Below are positions 35,343 through 42,385 of a stretch of DNA of 64,000 bases, in pieces. Location of the stretch: positions 248,001 through 312,000 of the forward strand of contig JBLMZI010000005.1 in assembly GCA_050258755.1 (NCBI GenBank), read 5' to 3'. The position numbers were made by a program, and so were the translations under genes. This DNA comes from JBLMZI01 sp050258755. GTDB taxonomy: Bacteria > Bacillota > Syntrophomonadia > Syntrophomonadales > DTU052. Below the pieces are notes generated by a model. The model was not told the origin of the DNA and searched no databases. It saw only the letters and a program-made list of their open reading frames with translations. Within the stretch, counting starts at the first letter, position 1. Each line of letters opens with the position of its first letter.

Positions 35343-35693
35343 ATGGGAAAATCGAGAAAAAAATCAGTTCCAGTGGTAGTCCCGACGACGGAAAGCAATA
35401 CACTAAGGATTGACCCCAATACCGTTAAGCTTCGGGATATGCGGGGGATTTCCCTGAGCGGCTGCGGACCGCACGTGGACAAGAAAAAACAGCAAAGAAA
35501 AATGTGGTGCAGACAAAAGGGCCGGGTTTATCCCGGCTCTGATTTATTCAGGAGAAGGGACACACTTCGATGCTGCCGCTTCGCGAATAATCGGAAAGGT
35601 TCAGCCGCTCCACAGCTGAACTTGGCGACTCGCGAAAATCGTTTTCAACGATTGGTATATGGACTCAATGGCGTGGGCTTGTCGAGGTTGTGA
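35343..35693 (+). CDS. Small basic protein of unknown family; frame runs through a hairpin
   Basis: From ATG 35343, preceded by GGGAAAAGGTGAAG, a 116-residue frame can be read. Only the first 60 or so residues look protein-like: MGKSRKKSVPV, a middle segment with SGCGPHVDKKKQQRK and a basic run. A terminator-like hairpin at 35521-35537 then lies inside the frame, and the remaining 50 residues look random. If transcription ends there the message would have no stop codon, as is known for arfA/brfA ribosome-rescue genes. In the +1 frame a TGA occurs just after the hairpin, so a frameshift or a shorter protein is another reading. I do not recognise the family. Confidence 0.4.
   Translation: MGKSRKKSVPVVVPTTESNTLRIDPNTVKLRDMRGISLSGCGPHVDKKKQQRKMWCRQKGRVYPGSDLFRRRDTLRCCRFANNRKGSAAPQLNLATRENRFQRLVYGLNGVGLSRL
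35521..35537 (+). terminator. Terminator-like hairpin inside the small ORF
   Basis: GCCGGG (35521-35526) pairs with CCCGGC (35532-35537) around TTTAT, followed by TCTGATTTATTC, which is only partly T-rich. It lies about 240 bases after the metK stop and may end the coaBC-metK transcript. Confidence 0.55.
35596..35653 (+). other. Two hairpins in the leader of the MBL-fold gene
   Basis: First, AAGGTTCAGC (35596-35605) pairs with GCTGAACTT (about 35615-35623) with one bulge. Second, AATCGTT and AACGATT (about 35637-35653) flank TTC. They end just before the first ATG of the next gene and may hide or expose its ribosome site. Function unknown. Confidence 0.4.
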
Positions 35694-36723
35694 GTTGCGC
35701 AAGGGGGGGATTGGTCTGCAGGGCGAGCTTGGTTATAAGGGGCTTTTATACCGGGAGGGACCGTATTACATTCTGCGGCAGTCGATGCCTTATCCGCTGG
35801 CGGAAAACAACGCGTATATCATCGAGACGTCCGATGGCTGGACGGTGATTGACGTGGGGATCGACCTGCCGATGACCCGTGAGGTCTGGGAGAAAGCCTT
35901 CCGGGAAATCGGAATCAAACCAGGGCAGGTGCGGCAGATCTATATCACCCATTGCCACCCGGATCACCTGGGGGCGGGGCGGTGGCTGCAGCGAACTTGC
36001 GACGCGCCGGTCTTTATGCTGGATTCGGAGATTCAGCGGGCGCGAAGATATGTCTTTCTCGAAGCGGATTTTGAGCGCCGTTACCGGAACGCGGTTTGGC
36101 CGAAGGCCCAGCGTTACGGGTTCCCAGAGCCTTTATTTGAGCGATTGCTGGTGGATTGGCGGGACGAGGTAACCCCGCTTTTCAGGGAGCCATACGAGTT
36201 GTTCCCATTTCACGTCGGCGACCGGATTGAACTGGCCGGCGGCAGCTTTGAAATTTTGGCGGCACCGGGTCACACCGACGGGCAGGTCATGTTCTGGAGC
36301 CAGGACGCCGGGCATCTCTTTTTGGCGGATCTTCTGACCGCCGGAGATTATCTTCATTTCACAGAATGGCCGCATACCGAGCTTGATAACCCGCTTCAGG
36401 GACTCTATGACACGATTGAACGCGTGAATCAAATGGACATCCAACTGGTGCTGCCGGGCCACGGTCGGCCGTTTCATGAATTGCGGCCACTTACCGAGAA
36501 ACTTTCGCAGCGTCATGCCAGGAAGCTGGAAAAGGTCCGCAATCTGGTCGGTCATTCGGTTACCGCCGGGGAACTGTACCCCAAGGTCGGTGAGCTGGTA
36601 GTCGATTATATCCATTTGCATCGCCTGATGTTCGGTGAAACGGTTGGCTATCTCAATTACCTGGCGGCGCGCGGGGATGTCATCAAGGATGAAAACCGCG
36701 ATGTAATCCGGTTCGAACGATAA
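35659..36723 (+). CDS. MBL-fold metallo-hydrolase
   Basis: About 354 residues with the metallo-beta-lactamase fold: zinc ligands in THCHPDHLGAG (near residue 97), the Gly/His in APGHTDGQ, the bridging Asp in FLADLL and a late His in PGHGRPFHE. Substrate not predictable; relatives include hydroxyacylglutathione hydrolases, quinolone-signal-type thioesterases and arylsulfatases. The C-terminal part (about 280-354) is helical. The start is uncertain: ATG 35659 has no ribosome site, ATG 35668 likewise, and a CTG at 35716 would be correctly spaced from AAGGGGGGG. Followed by a strong terminator, so a single-gene unit. Confidence 0.85.
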   Translation: MDSMAWACRGCELRKGGIGLQGELGYKGLLYREGPYYILRQSMPYPLAENNAYIIETSDGWTVIDVGIDLPMTREVWEKAFREIGIKPGQVRQIYITHCHPDHLGAGRWLQRTCDAPVFMLDSEIQRARRYVFLEADFERRYRNAVWPKAQRYGFPEPLFERLLVDWRDEVTPLFREPYELFPFHVGDRIELAGGSFEILAAPGHTDGQVMFWSQDAGHLFLADLLTAGDYLHFTEWPHTELDNPLQGLYDTIERVNQMDIQLVLPGHGRPFHELRPLTEKLSQRHARKLEKVRNLVGHSVTAGELYPKVGELVVDYIHLHRLMFGETVGYLNYLAARGDVIKDENRDVIRFER

Positions 36724-36737
36724 GCAGGGTTTTACCA

Positions 36738-36767
36738 CAAAAAGCCGGGATGATCCCGGCTTTTTTT
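36738..36767 (+). terminator. Intrinsic terminator after MBL-fold gene
   Basis: AAAAGCCGGGA pairs with TCCCGGCTTTT around TGA, followed by T7 in total. Confidence 0.92.
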
Positions 36768-36836
36768 ACCGGTGCAATGACCTGCGCCTGGTCAATTGGG
36801 CGAAGTCCGGGTTCCCACAAACTACGGTGGAAAGGG

Positions 36837-36842
36837 TATAAT
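36837..36842 (+). promoter_or_regulatory. -10 element upstream of the aldo/keto reductase
   Basis: Perfect TATAAT 47 bases before the start codon. The -35 region is poor (TTCCCA with 19-base spacing), so an activator may be needed. It would drive the reductase and the redox genes that follow. Confidence 0.5.
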
Positions 36843-36888
36843 CAGATTGTTGGAACCCTTTGAAATTCAGGTAAAAGGAGTGCCGGTC

Positions 36889-37896
36889 ATGCAGTATCGA
36901 AAACTCGGGGGGACCGGGTTGAATGTTTCCATGATCGGGTTCGGCGGGATACCCATTCAACGGGTGGATGAAGCCGAAGCCGGGCGGATTGTGAATACCG
37001 CACTGGACGCCGGAATCAATTTTTTCGATTCGGCCCGGGCGTATACCGATAGTGAGACAAAACTGGGCGCCGCTCTGGAAAAACAGCGGGGCAGGGCGAT
37101 TCTGGCCACGAAATCGATGGCCCGGGATGCCGGAGCCATGGAACAGGAGATTCGGCGCAGTCTGGAGGCCCTGCGGACGGATACCATTGATTTGTACCAG
37201 CTTCACAATGTAAAAGATCTGGAAACGCTGGACCGGGTGCTGGCTCCCGACGGTGCGCTGACCGCCCTCCAGGAAGCGAAAAACCGGGGTGACATCCGGC
37301 ATATCGGTATTACCGGACACATTCGCAGCGTACTGGTTGAGGCCTTGAAGACTCGGGTCTTTGAAACGGTGCAATTTCCGTTTAATCCGGTGGAAACGGC
37401 CGGTGCTCAGGAAATGTTTGATGTTGCGGCCGCGTGTGACGCCGGGGTGATCATTATGAAACCACTGGCCGGCGGCGCTCTGCAGCAGCCGGAACTGGCC
37501 CTTCGTTATATTCTCGCTCATCCGGTTTCAACGGTAATTCCAGGCATGGATTCTGTGGAACAGGTTGCTGCGAATGCGCGATGCGCCGCAGCGGCCGGCT
37601 CGCTTTCCGAAGCCGAGATGGAGGTCTTGCGCCGTGAAGCGGATTGCCTTGGAACTTCATTTTGCCGGCGTTGTGAATACTGCATGCCATGTCCCCAGGG
37701 GATCGACCCACCGACCATCTTTTTGCTCGATGGCTATTATCAGCGCTACAAGCTTCAGGAATGGGCGAAAGTACGGTATAACGGTCTCGCGGTGCCCGGG
37801 GACGAATGCCTGGAATGCGGCGTTTGTGAGGAACGATGTCCCTACGGACTGCCGATTGCCCGCATGGTTCGGGAAGCGGCGGAACGCTTGAAATAA
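36889..37896 (+). CDS. Aldo/keto reductase with C-terminal double [4Fe-4S] domain
   Basis: 335 residues. An aldo/keto reductase TIM barrel (1-260) starts MQYRKLGGTGLNVSMIG, carries DSARAYTDSE with the catalytic Asp/Tyr, and a Lys at ATKSM; a ferredoxin-like tail holds two clusters, CRRCEYCMPCPQG and CLECGVCEERCPYG. This is the COG1453 type, common in anaerobes, of unknown substrate; the clusters suggest exchange of electrons with ferredoxin. Start at ATG 36889 after AAAGGAG. Promoter TATAAT at 36837. The next gene, a CxxC membrane peptide, begins 45 bases downstream with no terminator, so it may belong to the same operon. Confidence 0.9.
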   Translation: MQYRKLGGTGLNVSMIGFGGIPIQRVDEAEAGRIVNTALDAGINFFDSARAYTDSETKLGAALEKQRGRAILATKSMARDAGAMEQEIRRSLEALRTDTIDLYQLHNVKDLETLDRVLAPDGALTALQEAKNRGDIRHIGITGHIRSVLVEALKTRVFETVQFPFNPVETAGAQEMFDVAAACDAGVIIMKPLAGGALQQPELALRYILAHPVSTVIPGMDSVEQVAANARCAAAAGSLSEAEMEVLRREADCLGTSFCRRCEYCMPCPQGIDPPTIFLLDGYYQRYKLQEWAKVRYNGLAVPGDECLECGVCEERCPYGLPIARMVREAAERLK

Positions 37897-37940
37897 CGGG
37901 CATCCGGTTAGGGGTTCCCTGATACGCGAGGAGGAGAATT

Positions 37941-38078
37941 GTGAAGCGAAACGGACTTGCCTGGGGTCTTATGGCAGCCGGTTTCGGCGCCATTTTGGCC
38001 GGACTGGGACGGGGCGAAGCTGGTGTTATTTTTTTAAAAGCGATCCGCGTATGCCTGGAATGCGCGGGGATCGGCTAG
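37941..38078 (+). CDS. CD1871A-like CxxC membrane peptide, 45 aa
   Basis: A 45-residue protein from GTG 37941, directly after GAGGAGGAGAA. It has one membrane span (about 7-24), a short loop GRGEAGVIF and a C-terminal end with CLECAGIG. Length, RGE..V...KA...CLECIGIG pattern and position next to a NapH-like 4Fe-4S protein match the small CXXC proteins named after Clostridioides difficile CD1871A. Function is unknown; the CxxC at the membrane face could relay electrons or thiols. It is 6 bases before the NapH-like gene, so translation is coupled. Confidence 0.8.
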   Translation: MKRNGLAWGLMAAGFGAILAGLGRGEAGVIFLKAIRVCLECAGIG

Positions 38079-38084
38079 CGGCTT

Positions 38085-38933
38085 ATGCGTACTGTCAGAC
38101 ACTGGATTCAGCTGCTGGCTGCCTTGATCACGAATGCATATCTTCCTGGATTTCGCAGTCTGACGCTCTACCAGGGGGTGTCCAAACAGGTCTGCGTTCC
38201 AGTCCTGAATTGCTACTCCTGTCCGGGCGCAGTTTTTTCCTGTCCTGTAGGCGCGATGCAGACCCTGCTCGGTTCCTTTTCGCATCGAATATCCTTGTAT
38301 GTAGGCGGTCTGCTGACTCTAGTAGGGGCTGCTGGCGGCCGTTTTGCCTGTGGTTGGTTTTGTCCTTTTGGCCTGCTGCAGGATCTGTTGAAAAAGCTGC
38401 ACCGGAAGGCGTGGCATCTGGCCGGTCCGCTGACGTTGTTCAAATATGTTGTGCTGGCTGGCACCCTCCTGCTGCCGGTACTGTGGCTGCAGCCCGGCGG
38501 CTACGGCTGGCCGGTTTTTTGCAAGTTTCTCTGTCCGGCCGGCACCATTGAGGCCGGGCTGCCGCTCGGCCTTGGAAGACCTGAATTCAGAGGGCTTTTA
38601 GGCCTGCTGTTTTCCTGGAAGGTCTTTGTGCTGATTACGGTGATGCTGGGTTCGATTTTTTATTATCGGCCTTTTTGCCGGGTTCTCTGCCCGCTTGGGG
38701 CGTTTTACGGCCTGTTTAACCGAATCAGCCTGTGGCGTTTGGAGCGGAATGACCACACCTGTACCGGCTGTGGCAGGTGCGAGGCGGTTTGCCCGATGGA
38801 GGTTCCGGTGCAAACGGAACCAAATGGCGGTGACTGCATTCGCTGCCTGGTCTGCCGGGACGAATGTCCATCGGGCGCTCTCTCGTTTGGGTATGCACGA
38901 ACTATACCGGCGGCGGATTTGCCGTCGAATTGA
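38085..38933 (+). CDS. NapH-like polyferredoxin membrane protein (4Fe-4S binding)
   Basis: 282 residues with about five membrane segments and repeated cysteine motifs: CYSCPGAVFSCPVG near 43, CGWFCPFG, CKFLCPAG, CRVLCPLG, then a C-terminal ferredoxin domain with CTGCGRCEAVCP and CIRCLVCRDECP. The membrane CxxxCP repeats are typical of NapH/CcoG/RsxB-type electron carriers that pass electrons between cytoplasm and membrane partners. Position between the CxxC peptide and a thioredoxin-fold lipoprotein suggests it powers an extracytoplasmic thiol or selenol. ATG 38085 has a weak ribosome site and depends on coupling to the upstream gene. Confidence 0.88.
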   Translation: MRTVRHWIQLLAALITNAYLPGFRSLTLYQGVSKQVCVPVLNCYSCPGAVFSCPVGAMQTLLGSFSHRISLYVGGLLTLVGAAGGRFACGWFCPFGLLQDLLKKLHRKAWHLAGPLTLFKYVVLAGTLLLPVLWLQPGGYGWPVFCKFLCPAGTIEAGLPLGLGRPEFRGLLGLLFSWKVFVLITVMLGSIFYYRPFCRVLCPLGAFYGLFNRISLWRLERNDHTCTGCGRCEAVCPMEVPVQTEPNGGDCIRCLVCRDECPSGALSFGYARTIPAADLPSN

Positions 38934-38973
38934 CACCCTATCCGGGGAATAAGCGATTGGGAGGGATTCTTGA

Positions 38974-39534
38974 ATGGCGAAGCGATTCCTGAAAACGGCG
39001 ATCTTATTCTTGGTGCTGGCATTGCTGGTGCCGGGCTGCGTCGGGGCCAGCAGCGCAAAACTCCCCGCAGCCGGGCAAAAAGCAAAACCGATAAAGACTG
39101 CCCCGAAACCGCCGGCGGGGAAGCCGGCCAAGTCATTCCGGCTTCCGGTGGCGGGAGAAAACCGGGTGGTATCGGTGCCAGGGGATTTCAAGGGGAAGAA
39201 AATCCTCATGATTTACTATTCCTCGACCTGACCGGCCTGTGTGACAGAGTTGCTGCAGTTGCAGCCGAAGTTAACGGACTGGAAAACGAAAAACCTGGTT
39301 ACGATTGTGATTTCGATGGATGATCCGAAAGAATTGCGGCGTTTATTCAGTGAACGAAAGATTGACGCCATACCACTCTATGACGCGAAAGGGACGGCCG
39401 CCCAGTTGTATGGCGTCGTCGGTATTCCGGCTGACTTCATGATCAACCGGCGCGGTGAGCTCGAAAAGCAGTTTGTCGGCTGGGATCAGAACCGGTCGCT
39501 CAAGGAGATTGAGGCCTGGATCCTGAAGCCGTAG
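38974..39534 (+). CDS. TlpA/thioredoxin-fold lipoprotein, selenocysteine-containing
   Basis: Read through the TGA at 39229-39231, the frame gives 186 residues: lipoprotein signal with lipobox LVPGC (Cys22 modified), a Lys/Pro-rich linker (30-55), and a TlpA/ResA-like thioredoxin domain (60-186). The active site is SST-U-P-A-C with Sec86 and Cys89; the cis-proline loop is GIPADFMINRRGE, characteristic of TlpA and AhpC/TSA proteins. Both halves are in the same frame and either half alone would be a broken thioredoxin fold. GGGAGGG is 8 bases before ATG. Likely an extracytoplasmic reductase or peroxidase supplied by the NapH-like gene 40 bases upstream. A nonsense mutation or sequencing error (TGC to TGA) is the alternative. 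Confidence 0.82.
39229..39265 (+). promoter_or_regulatory. UGA selenocysteine codon and candidate bacterial SECIS stem-loop
   Basis: TGA at 39229-39231 is followed by GCTGC (39252-39256) pairing with GCAGC (39261-39265) around AGTT. The apical loop starts 25 bases after the UGA and has G in position 2, in line with the described bacterial SECIS consensus (loop about 16-37 bases downstream, G among its first two bases). Confidence 0.6.
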
Positions 39535-39610
39535 CGTTTGGTTCGCGGTCGGCGGAAGCCTGGCTGAGCGGACGGGAAAAGAGTTTTACTTTGACGAAAG
39601 AGGGAAGCCA

Positions 39611-41905
39611 TTGAGTGATTTGCTGGTCCGGGTCGTGCTCAATATCACCGGCATTCGGGGAAATGAGCCATTCACCTATGCGGTTCCTTCCGAACTGACG
39701 GAGCAATGCGGGATTGGGCGGCGGGTTCGGGTGCCGCTCGGCAGCCAAACCGTCACAGGCCTCATTGTCGCCGTCGATGAAAGCCCGGTCTTTACTGGAG
39801 AAATCAAATCCATCGCGCAGATTCTTGACGAGGAACCGCTGGTTCCAGCCGATCTGACTGCGCTGGCGATTTGGATTTCCGATTATTACCTGGCGCCTTT
39901 GGGTCGGGTGATTCGGACCATGGTTCCGGGTGTTTTTGAAGTGCCGGGGCGAAAACTGGCTGGCTATACCAAAATGCCCGGAGAACAGGCGATATCACAA
40001 AACCATGAAACCACCGCTGATGACGCCCCAAAAGATGCGGAGCCGGCACCGGCGGCCGATGCGCTTTGCCAGATCCGGGTGGCAGATCATGTCGGCGAGC
40101 CTCAGGTTCAGCGTCTGATCAAACCGGCACCCCGGCAAGCTGACGGTCTGCGCCAATTGTTAAAGGCGGCCGGACCGCTTGATGAACGGCAGGCGGCGGC
40201 GCTGATCGGGGCTGCGCCGCTGGCCGCTCTGCTGCATAAAGGCCTTGCGGTGAAGGAATCGAAGGCGTTGACGCCTCTTCAGGATGTCCTGCTCAACCCG
40301 GCGCAGTCTGCAGCGGCTGCTGCAATCACGCAAGCCATCGAAAGCACCCGTTATGAACCGTTCCTGCTGTTCGGTGTGACCGGAAGCGGCAAAACCGAAG
40401 TGTACCTGCGCGCTATGGAGACAGCGCGCCGGGCCGGCAAACAGACCTTGATGCTGGTACCGGAGATCGGGCTGACGGAACAATTGATTACCATACTGGG
40501 GAGCCGTTTGGGCAGTATGGTCAGCGTGCTGCACAGCCGGCTGACTGACGCCGAGCGGCGCATTGAATGGGAACGGGCCCGGTACGGGGGAGCGAGTGTC
40601 GTGGTGGGCGCCCGATCAGCTGTTTTTGCGCCTTTAACCCGGCTGGGATTGGTTATCATCGACGAAGAACAGGAATCCTCATTTCGACAGGATGAAAATC
40701 CGCGCTATGATGCCCGCATGGTTGCGCTGGAACGGGCCCGGCAAGCCGGTGCGGCCCTGGTGATGGGCTCTGCGACGCCGTCACTGGAAGCCACGGCCCG
40801 GGCTGACCGGGAAGGGTGGAAAATCCTCCGGCTGCCGGACCGGATTGCCGACACCGGACCAAGGGAAATCGTTGTTGCCGATATGCGGCGCGAAACCAGA
40901 GCCGGAAATGCAGGATTGCTGTCTCAGGTGCTGCTTGATTCGATTGCCGAATGCCTGCGGCGGGGCGATCAGGCTATTGTTTTTCTGAACCGGCGCGGGT
41001 ATGCCACGCTGGCGGTTTGCCTGGCCTGCGGTCATATGATCGGCTGTCGTTCCTGTGATGTCAAATTAAACTACCACCGGGAATCCGGCCGCATGATCTG
41101 CCACACCTGCGGGTATGAAGAACCTTTTGAAAACAAATGTCCGGCTTGTCAGAGCCGCCAGCTTCGTTTAATGGGGGCTGGAACTCAAAAAATAGAAGCG
41201 GAACTGCTGTCCCGGTTTCCTGACGCCCGGATTTTGAGAGTAGATACCGACAGCGTGAAGGCCCGGGACGGCCACCGGCAGTTTATTGACCAGATTGCCG
41301 GACGAAAAGTCGATCTGATCGTTGGCACCCAGATGATTGCCAAAGGATTCGATTTTCCGGGGGTGGCACTGGTTGGTATCGTTCACGCCGATGCCCTGTT
41401 AGGAATGCCGGATTTCCGCGCTCGGGAACGGGCTTTTTCGCTGCTGCTGCAGGTGGCAGGGCGCGCTGGCCGGGGGAGCGCTCCAGCACAGGTCATTCTG
41501 CAGACTTACGATCCGGAAGAACCGGTGTTCGAACTGCTTCAACGGGAGGATTACGCCTCGTTCGTTCGGGACGAGATGACCTGGCGGGAAACATACCAGT
41601 ATCCGCCGTTTGCCGAACTGGTCAAGCTCAGTTTCAGCGGCCCGGATGAAGCGGCGGTCGTGGCGGAAGCAGCTTTTTCAAGGCTTTTAGCTGAGGAGAT
41701 GATCGGCGAATCCGGCTTTGAAATCGAAGTTCTTGGGCCAGCGCCTTGCGCGGTGACCCGGGTGAAAAACCGATACCGTCATCAGATGCTGCTGAAAGGT
41801 TCGTCTCTGGATTTTATGAGAACCATTGCGCGGTATATAATAGAAAAAGGTGCCGGCGTCGGCGTAAGGGTGGATGCCGATATTGACCCGCAGGGAATGA
41901 TGTAA
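39611..41905 (+). CDS. priA: Primosomal protein N' (replication restart helicase)
   Basis: A 764-residue superfamily 2 3'-5' helicase that reloads the replisome at stalled forks. N-terminal DNA-binding domain (1-110), a less conserved linker with acidic/Ala-rich insert (about 115-165), Walker A FGVTGSGKTEVYL, Walker B IIDEEQESSF, zinc-binding cysteines CLACGHMIGCRSCD and CHTCG...CPACQ, and the helicase C motif VAGRAGRG. TTG start at 39611 after AGAGGGAAG. First gene of the priA-def-fmt run. Confidence 0.96.
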   Translation: MSDLLVRVVLNITGIRGNEPFTYAVPSELTEQCGIGRRVRVPLGSQTVTGLIVAVDESPVFTGEIKSIAQILDEEPLVPADLTALAIWISDYYLAPLGRVIRTMVPGVFEVPGRKLAGYTKMPGEQAISQNHETTADDAPKDAEPAPAADALCQIRVADHVGEPQVQRLIKPAPRQADGLRQLLKAAGPLDERQAAALIGAAPLAALLHKGLAVKESKALTPLQDVLLNPAQSAAAAAITQAIESTRYEPFLLFGVTGSGKTEVYLRAMETARRAGKQTLMLVPEIGLTEQLITILGSRLGSMVSVLHSRLTDAERRIEWERARYGGASVVVGARSAVFAPLTRLGLVIIDEEQESSFRQDENPRYDARMVALERARQAGAALVMGSATPSLEATARADREGWKILRLPDRIADTGPREIVVADMRRETRAGNAGLLSQVLLDSIAECLRRGDQAIVFLNRRGYATLAVCLACGHMIGCRSCDVKLNYHRESGRMICHTCGYEEPFENKCPACQSRQLRLMGAGTQKIEAELLSRFPDARILRVDTDSVKARDGHRQFIDQIAGRKVDLIVGTQMIAKGFDFPGVALVGIVHADALLGMPDFRARERAFSLLLQVAGRAGRGSAPAQVILQTYDPEEPVFELLQREDYASFVRDEMTWRETYQYPPFAELVKLSFSGPDEAAVVAEAAFSRLLAEEMIGESGFEIEVLGPAPCAVTRVKNRYRHQMLLKGSSLDFMRTIARYIIEKGAGVGVRVDADIDPQGMM

Positions 41906-41926
41906 TCAATCAATGGAGGGCTTGTC

Positions 41927-42382
41927 GTGGCAGTTTACAAGATTGTCGAAATCGGAGATCCGATTTTGAAGGAAAAAGCGGTAAAGGTTCGCGAGATCAA
42001 TGACCGGATCACAGCCTTGTTGGACAACATGGTTGAAACCATGCACTCAAACGACGGGGTTGGACTGGCTGCTCCCCAAATCGGGGTGTCCAAGCGTATT
42101 ATTGTGGTTCATGTGGAAGATACGCTGCTGGAGCTGGTCAACCCGGAGATTATAGAGGGGGAAGGAGAAGCGGACGGCATTGAAGGCTGTCTTTCCGTTC
42201 CCGGCGTGCGCGGCAAGGTGAAGCGCATGGAAAAAATCACAGTAACCGGTCTGAACCGCGATGGTGAGGCGGTGTCCCACGATGTCGAAGGCATGCTGGC
42301 ACGGGTGGTGCAGCACGAAGTGGATCACCTGGACGGTGTGCTGTTTGTGGATCGGGCATACTGGACCGCGCGGGAGAGATAA
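41927..42382 (+). CDS. def: Peptide deformylase
   Basis: Removes the N-formyl group from new proteins. 151 residues, type 1; all three motifs are present: GVGLAAPQIG (44-53), EGCLSVPG with the metal-binding Cys, and QHEVDHLDG with the metal-binding His pair and Glu. GTG start 7 bases after GGAGGG. Operon with priA and fmt. Confidence 0.97.
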   Translation: MAVYKIVEIGDPILKEKAVKVREINDRITALLDNMVETMHSNDGVGLAAPQIGVSKRIIVVHVEDTLLELVNPEIIEGEGEADGIEGCLSVPGVRGKVKRMEKITVTGLNRDGEAVSHDVEGMLARVVQHEVDHLDGVLFVDRAYWTARER

Positions 42383-42385
42383 TAC

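Noticed and set aside
39241..39534. Separate 97-residue protein starting at GTG 39241
   Set aside because: No ribosome site; it lacks the first part of the thioredoxin fold, and the frame is continuous with the upstream lipoprotein through the TGA, so selenocysteine read-through explains both halves better.
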